A model generated the notes under the pieces. It was not told the DNA's origin, searched no databases, and saw only the letters and a list, made by a program, of their open reading frames with translations. Positions 15,189 to 18,786 of a DNA stretch of 18,786 nucleotides are shown one piece after another. The position numbers and the translations under genes are program-made. Every line of letters begins with the position of its first letter. Position 1 is the stretch's first letter. The stretch comes from CAZPWQ01 sp964590495 (GTDB lineage Bacteria > Bacteroidota > Rhodothermia > Balneolales > Balneolaceae). The stretch is taken from positions 1 to 18,786 of the forward strand of contig CAZPWQ010000065.1 in NCBI GenBank assembly GCA_964590495.1, read 5' to 3'.

Positions 15189-15950
15189 TCAGATATTCAT
15201 ATAGAAAATATATCCGCCCATAACTACTAAAAACAAAGCAAAACCTTTCTTCAGAACTTCATTCGATATTTTAGTCCCCACTGTTTTACCGACCAGACTT
15301 CCTGCCGCTCCGATGAGACTAAAGATGAAAATAAGCTCCCAATTCATTGACAGATTTAAATTGGCAAGTACATCCATATACTTAAAAAACCCGCTGAAGC
15401 TTTTGAGGGCGATAATAATGAGACTCGTTCCAACGGCAAAACTCATGGGCAGCCCTCCAAGCAGAACAAGTGCCGGAACGATCAGAAAACCGCCGCCGAC
15501 TCCGACAAGGCCTGTCAAAATTCCTACCGCCAATCCTTCCAAAACGATCTTCCACCAGGTATGGGATATTTTGTTCTTGTCGTTCGGACTGATATTCTTC
15601 GTTTTATCCAGAAACATCAATGTCGCAGCTACTATCATAACAACGGCAAATAACAACAGCTGAAATGTCCCGGATACAAATCCTGCAATCATAGCTCCGC
15701 CATAAGTACCGGCCATACCCGGCAATCCGAAGAGAATGACACTGCGCCAGTGAACCTGTTTCTTCAGAGCATACGGAATAAAACCGGCAAGGCTGATGGC
15801 TCCGACAATACCCAGCGACTCGGCGATTGCCACTTTTTCCTGCTCACCGGCCAGATATATCAGTACCGGAACCGTCAGTATCGATCCCCCTGAGCCAAGC
15901 AAACCCAGTGAAATCCCAACCAAAAGTGCTCCAATCCACGATAAAATCAT
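15189..15950 (-). CDS. TauE/SafE-family membrane permease (probable sulfite or sulfur-compound exporter)
   Basis: 253 residues, almost entirely hydrophobic, with about eight transmembrane segments. The family's internal duplication is visible: GLLGSGGSILTVPVLIYLAG (17-36) and GLVGVGGGFLIVPALVLLGG (147-166) occupy equivalent places in the two halves. A hydrophilic loop around 114-132 separates them. Family members export or import sulfite, sulfonates and related anions. It is the last gene of the minus-strand sulfur set, 63 nt after the persulfide dioxygenase, whose reaction produces sulfite. Export of that sulfite is the obvious inferred role. No clear Shine-Dalgarno is present. Confidence 0.9.
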   Translation of the reverse strand: MILSWIGALLVGISLGLLGSGGSILTVPVLIYLAGEQEKVAIAESLGIVGAISLAGFIPYALKKQVHWRSVILFGLPGMAGTYGGAMIAGFVSGTFQLLLFAVVMIVAATLMFLDKTKNISPNDKNKISHTWWKIVLEGLAVGILTGLVGVGGGFLIVPALVLLGGLPMSFAVGTSLIIIALKSFSGFFKYMDVLANLNLSMNWELIFIFSLIGAAGSLVGKTVGTKISNEVLKKGFALFLVVMGGYIFYMNI

Positions 15951-16013
15951 TAATGGTATATATTGCTGAATGGATAGTTGCGATGGCCGCGCTTATCCTC
16001 CATATGATATTGA

Positions 16014-17426
16014 TCAGGAATTTTTTTCAGCGGAACTGCCATACTTTTCTTTCCAGTTTTTAAATTCATCATCTACCCACTGCACGTCAAACCCTTCTTT
16101 TGCCAAAAGACCGCTGGCATAGGAGGCCCGGATCCCGGTACTGCAATGGACCAGCAGCTGTTTGTCACGAGGCAAATCCCCAAGTTCACCGGCCAGTCGC
16201 GTATGCGCTATATTGATCGATCCCGGCAGATGTCCTTCTGCATATTCGGTTGCCCTTCGCACATCCAGCACCTGCACATTTTTATCCACCCGCAGCCTGT
16301 TCATCTCATCGAAGCTAATAGCTTTTATCTCTTCCAGATCTCCATTCCAGGAAGATAAATCAGCAGGCAACACATATCCTTTTATGTTATCAAGCCCTAC
16401 CCGAATTAGATCTCTGACAGCCTGCTCCAGCTGTTCTACTTCAATAATCAGGTAAATATCCTGTCCCGCATCGCCGGCATACGAACCGGCAATAGTGTTA
16501 AAGTTTTTGTCATACGTTGCCAGCAATGACCCTTTCAAATGCCCATCCATGAATTCATGTCTTTCACGGGTATCGATTATCAATCCAACCGAATTGAGCA
16601 TCTCATCAACAGACATCCTTTGGGGGTTTGGTATCGTCCCCAATACAGCCGGACCTTCCTTATTCACTTTCTTCATGCGGCTGAAATAAAGTGGCGGTTC
16701 GGGCTGTCCCTCCAGAATAAAATCAACAAATTCTTTTTCACTGGAGGATGCGTTAAAAGCCGGGCTGAAACGCAGTTCATAGCCGACTGTCGAATCCGGC
16801 ACTGCTCCCAACGCTTTGCCGCAGGCGCTGCCGGCTCCATGCGCCGGCCATACCTGCAGATACTCAGGCAGATGTTTGAACTCCTCAACCGATTTGTAGA
16901 GCGTTTTGGCGGCCGGTTTCATCGCTCCCTTTTGACCTGCTGACGTTTCAAGCAGATCCGGGCGACCTATATCACCGACGAATACGAAGTCCCCGGTCAG
17001 CACCCCCATCGGCTGACCGGTTGTTGCACCATCGGTCACCATAAAACTTAACGACTCGGGCGTATGTCCGGGAGTAAATACCACATCCAGCTTAATATTC
17101 CCAATGTGGAAGGTATCCCCGCCGGTAATAAGCTGGTAATCATACTTGCTGTCTGCAAGCCATTCATATTTCCAGTTTTTATCACCTTCATCCGAGGCGT
17201 ATACTTTTACGCCTCGTTCGGCAAATTCCCGAAGTCCGGATACATAATCGGCATGAATATGAGTATCGGCAGCGGCTGTAATTTTCAGGTTTTCCTCTAT
17301 TGCCAAAGCGTAGTACTGATCAATATCCCGCAGGGGATCAATTATTATTGCTTCGCCCGTAGCCTGACAGCCGATCATATAAGAATATTGAGCCAGCTTT
17401 TTATCGAATACCTGTTTGAAATACAT
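16014..17426 (-). CDS. Persulfide dioxygenase-rhodanese fusion (CstB-like)
   Basis: 470 residues, cytoplasmic (no signal). N-terminal metallo-beta-lactamase fold (1-245) of the ETHE1 type: THIHADYVSG with His56, His58 and Asp60; TPGHT with His121; LTGDFVFVGDIGRPDL with Asp146; and WPAHGAGSACG with His196. Such domains oxidise persulfide sulfur to sulfite with a single iron and O2. Two rhodanese modules follow. The first (about 272-355) has lost its catalytic Cys: the loop reads YLIIEVEQ. The second (about 372-460) carries Cys428 in LLVHCSTGIRA. The MBL-pseudorhodanese-rhodanese order is that of staphylococcal CstB, which converts persulfides to thiosulfate. A 90-nt leader separates it from the upstream half-transporter gene; it contains TCGTAT/ATACGA (17460-17481) and the palindrome GCTTAATTTAAGC (17429-17441) just before the start. 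Confidence 0.93.
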   Translation of the reverse strand: MYFKQVFDKKLAQYSYMIGCQATGEAIIIDPLRDIDQYYALAIEENLKITAAADTHIHADYVSGLREFAERGVKVYASDEGDKNWKYEWLADSKYDYQLITGGDTFHIGNIKLDVVFTPGHTPESLSFMVTDGATTGQPMGVLTGDFVFVGDIGRPDLLETSAGQKGAMKPAAKTLYKSVEEFKHLPEYLQVWPAHGAGSACGKALGAVPDSTVGYELRFSPAFNASSSEKEFVDFILEGQPEPPLYFSRMKKVNKEGPAVLGTIPNPQRMSVDEMLNSVGLIIDTRERHEFMDGHLKGSLLATYDKNFNTIAGSYAGDAGQDIYLIIEVEQLEQAVRDLIRVGLDNIKGYVLPADLSSWNGDLEEIKAISFDEMNRLRVDKNVQVLDVRRATEYAEGHLPGSINIAHTRLAGELGDLPRDKQLLVHCSTGIRASYASGLLAKEGFDVQWVDDEFKNWKEKYGSSAEKNS

Positions 17427-17428
17427 GA

Positions 17429-17481
17429 GCTTAATTTAAGCAGTTGTTAAATTCATAAATCGTATTGCAACAGCTATACGA
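17429..17481. promoter_or_regulatory. Two palindromes in the leader of the persulfide dioxygenase gene
   Basis: GCTTAATTTAAGC (17429-17441) is a perfect 6+1+6 palindrome ending three bases before the ATG (17426), overlapping where a ribosome would bind. TCGTAT (17460-17465) and ATACGA (17476-17481) form an inverted repeat with a 10-nt loop. Either could be an operator or an mRNA structure that adjusts expression of this gene relative to the transporter genes upstream. No regulator is identified. Confidence 0.4.
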
Positions 17482-17516
17482 ACTCCATTTTTTAATATTA
17501 AAAGCGTCTATAATTT

Positions 17517-17936
17517 TCAATGCGGTAGTTTAGGACGTATTGCCCCATATACCCACGTGCCGAATATAGCGCTCACAATAGGCACCAGAATTATTCCATA
17601 TCCTGCGCCTGCCAGCGTAAACAAAGGGCCGGGACAGGCTCCTGTCAACGCCCAGCCGAATCCAAAAAGTATACCGCCAGCCAGATATCTTGTTATCTGC
17701 TTCGGATCTTTAGGCGAGATGGTGACCGTATTCCCTTCCCTGTCTTTCATCTTAAACTTCTTGATTATTTGTATGGATATCATCGCGACAACGACAGCCA
17801 TCCCGATAATGCCGTACATGTGGAATGAATCAAAGCGAAACATTTCCTGTATCCGGAACCAGGATACCACTTCCGATTTAATAAGCACAAAACCGAAGAA
17901 TAATCCTGCTGTTAAATATGTAAGATATTTACTCAT
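17517..17936 (-). CDS. YeeE/YedE-family half-transporter (PmpB type)
   Basis: 139 residues with about four transmembrane helices (about 5-22, 40-58, 84-106, 110-131). The signature GACPGP (99-104, Cys101) matches the sulfur-transport YeeE/YedE family, in which a membrane-embedded Cys handles thiosulfate or persulfide sulfur. Short paired proteins of this kind (PmpA/PmpB) together correspond to one full-length transporter. It follows its partner by 17 nt and precedes the persulfide dioxygenase, which supports delivery of sulfane sulfur into the cell. The substrate is inferred from family and neighbourhood. Confidence 0.88.
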   Translation of the reverse strand: MSKYLTYLTAGLFFGFVLIKSEVVSWFRIQEMFRFDSFHMYGIIGMAVVVAMISIQIIKKFKMKDREGNTVTISPKDPKQITRYLAGGILFGFGWALTGACPGPLFTLAGAGYGIILVPIVSAIFGTWVYGAIRPKLPH

Positions 17937-17953
17937 AGTCTTTCAGTTCCGGG

Positions 17954-18517
17954 TTATAATAAAATTGGATAGACAAAATGTGTGATGATCAGTCCGCCAA
18001 TAAAAAAACCGGTTACCGCAATCAAAGAGGCAATTTGCAGATCGGCAAGTCCGCTTATTGCATGCCCTGAAGTACATCCGCCGGCATAACGGGCACCAAA
18101 ACCGACCAGGAATCCGCCGATAACAAGAACTATCATACCCTGCAAAGTTGCCAGACTTTCCCAGCTAAAGAGATCAGCGGGCATCATTCCGTTAAAGTCG
18201 GATATTCCCAAAGCCTGTAATTCGGCAATAGTCTGTTGAGAGAGATCAATCGGCTCCGGGTTTTGCAAAAGCCATCCTCCGAGAAAACCTCCGGCGACCG
18301 CACCTGCTATAAAAACCAGGTTCCACAAGCCGGCTTTTCTCCAGTCGTATTTAAAGAATTCGATATCACCGGGCATACAGACAGCGCAAACGTGACGCAA
18401 ATTGGAAGAAACACCAAATATTTTACTCCCGGACAACAATAGGATGGGTACTATTAAACCGATTAGCGGACCGGCCACATACCAGGGCCATGGTTGCTGT
18501 AAAAATTCAATCATCAT
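17954..18517 (-). CDS. YeeE/YedE-family half-transporter (PmpA type)
   Basis: 187 residues with the start taken at the ATG at 18517; an in-frame TTG at 18535 or the next ATG (18514) are alternatives, and none has a good Shine-Dalgarno. The protein opens with QPWPWYVAGPLIGLIVP, typical of the family. It has about five membrane segments and carries GGCTSGHAISG near the C-terminal third (the Cys-Thr-Ser-Gly-His signature), complementing the GACPGP of its partner. Two further cysteines (CAVC) sit in the loop after the first helix. It is the first gene of the apparent minus-strand sulfur operon. A 15-bp palindrome lies upstream at 18541-18555. Confidence 0.88.
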   Translation of the reverse strand: MMIEFLQQPWPWYVAGPLIGLIVPILLLSGSKIFGVSSNLRHVCAVCMPGDIEFFKYDWRKAGLWNLVFIAGAVAGGFLGGWLLQNPEPIDLSQQTIAELQALGISDFNGMMPADLFSWESLATLQGMIVLVIGGFLVGFGARYAGGCTSGHAISGLADLQIASLIAVTGFFIGGLIITHFVYPILL

Positions 18518-18540
18518 TTGTGTGAATTGGTTCAAATTTT

Positions 18541-18565
18541 AGTCAGTGACTGACTTGCCTGACTA
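18541..18565. promoter_or_regulatory. Palindrome AGTCAGTGACTGACT upstream of the sulfur operon (candidate operator)
   Basis: AGTCAGT-G-ACTGACT (18541-18555) is a perfect 7+1+7 palindrome, followed at 18559-18564 by a further direct CTGACT. It lies about 25 nt upstream of the chosen start of the first sulfur gene, where a repressor or activator site would be expected. The cognate regulator is not in the window. Confidence 0.5.
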
Positions 18566-18648
18566 TAATTCTTTCTTATTCTAAATGTAGATATTTTTGA
18601 AGTTCTTGACGAATGGAAAAATATATGGCAAAGAAAAAGGTAGCCAGC

Positions 18649-18786
18649 TCACTTCACTCCCATGACCGTGTCATCATTGTAAAAGTTAGGTAATTCGTTG
18701 GCAGAAAAAGATCCGGCCTTTGAATCGTTGGAGGGTACAGGCACAGGTTGGTGCGCGAGGTGGATAATTTCACACCGGTGAGATAT
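18649..18786 (-). CDS. Possible 3' end of an unidentified gene entering from the right edge
   Basis: On the minus strand a frame is open from the edge to a TGA at 18651-18649: 45 codons ending ELPNFYNDDTVMGVK. It would lie upstream of, and in the same direction as, the sulfur operon. I do not recognise it. A frame of this length stays open by chance roughly one time in ten, and a plus-strand frame through the same DNA is also partly open, so this is tentative. Confidence 0.25.
   Translation of the reverse strand: MSHRCEIIHLAHQPVPVPSNDSKAGSFSANELPNFYNDDTVMGVK

Noticed and set aside
18647..18660. A minus-strand GG-N10-GC spacing upstream of the sulfur operon.
   Set aside because: The -12 element reads TGAGC instead of TTGC, and there is no nearby TTGCA-N4-TGCAA. 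This spacing alone is expected often by chance.
18613..18693. 26-codon plus-strand frame (MEKYMAKKKVASS...).
   Set aside because: It is short, unrecognised and overlaps a longer open frame on the other strand.
1..18786. CRISPR arrays, tRNA or rRNA genes, riboswitches.
   Set aside because: No regularly spaced direct repeats, cloverleaf-like sequences or known riboswitch cores were recognised by eye.

Overview
This is an 18.8-kb, AT-leaning bacterial window. Secretion signals, many outer-membrane or periplasmic proteins, weak Shine-Dalgarno sites and the protein families present suggest a member of the Balneolota/Rhodothermota or wider Bacteroidota (FCB) group. This placement is an inference; there is no rRNA or other phylogenetic marker here.

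Layout. Positions 1-2955 hold a lipoprotein blue-copper protein of the azurin/auracyanin type (+), an unrecognised secreted protein (-) and a PhoA-type alkaline phosphatase lipoprotein (-). Two intergenic inverted-repeat elements, at 933-984 and 1678-1817, resemble dispersed repeats. Positions 3590-9734 hold an outer-membrane beta-barrel (+), a stand-alone receiver domain (-), two tandem YceI-family proteins (+) and a translationally coupled PAS histidine kinase with an NtrC-type sigma54 activator (-). Pyruvate phosphate dikinase follows (12727-10067, -). A NirK-like two-domain multicopper protein and a second azurin/auracyanin-like cupredoxin (+) occupy 13273-15071. The right end is a minus-strand sulfur module: two YeeE/YedE half-transporters (PmpA/PmpB type), a CstB-like persulfide dioxygenase-rhodanese fusion and a TauE/SafE permease. 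An unidentified partial reading frame may enter from the right edge.

The most interesting signal is regulatory. Four promoters with the sigma54 geometry GG-N10-GC and a TTGC[A/C] -12 element lie upstream of the barrel, the receiver, the YceI pair and the NirK-like gene. About 100-160 bp upstream of each lies a cluster of the palindrome TTGCA-N4-TGCAA (seven sites in three clusters), with one cluster shared by the divergent receiver and YceI promoters. All TGCA cores within each cluster fall on an 8-bp lattice. The sigma54 activator (GAFTGA loop, Fis-type HTH) and its kinase lie inside the same region. I infer a local sigma54 regulon controlling an envelope/periplasmic copper-redox set (porin-like barrel, YceI proteins, NirK-like protein, cupredoxin), and including a receiver that resembles the activator's own receiver domain and may feed back on the kinase.

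The NirK-like protein keeps the type-2 copper ligands and the catalytic Asp and His. It has Gln where the axial Met of the type-1 site is expected, so its substrate should not be assumed to be nitrite.
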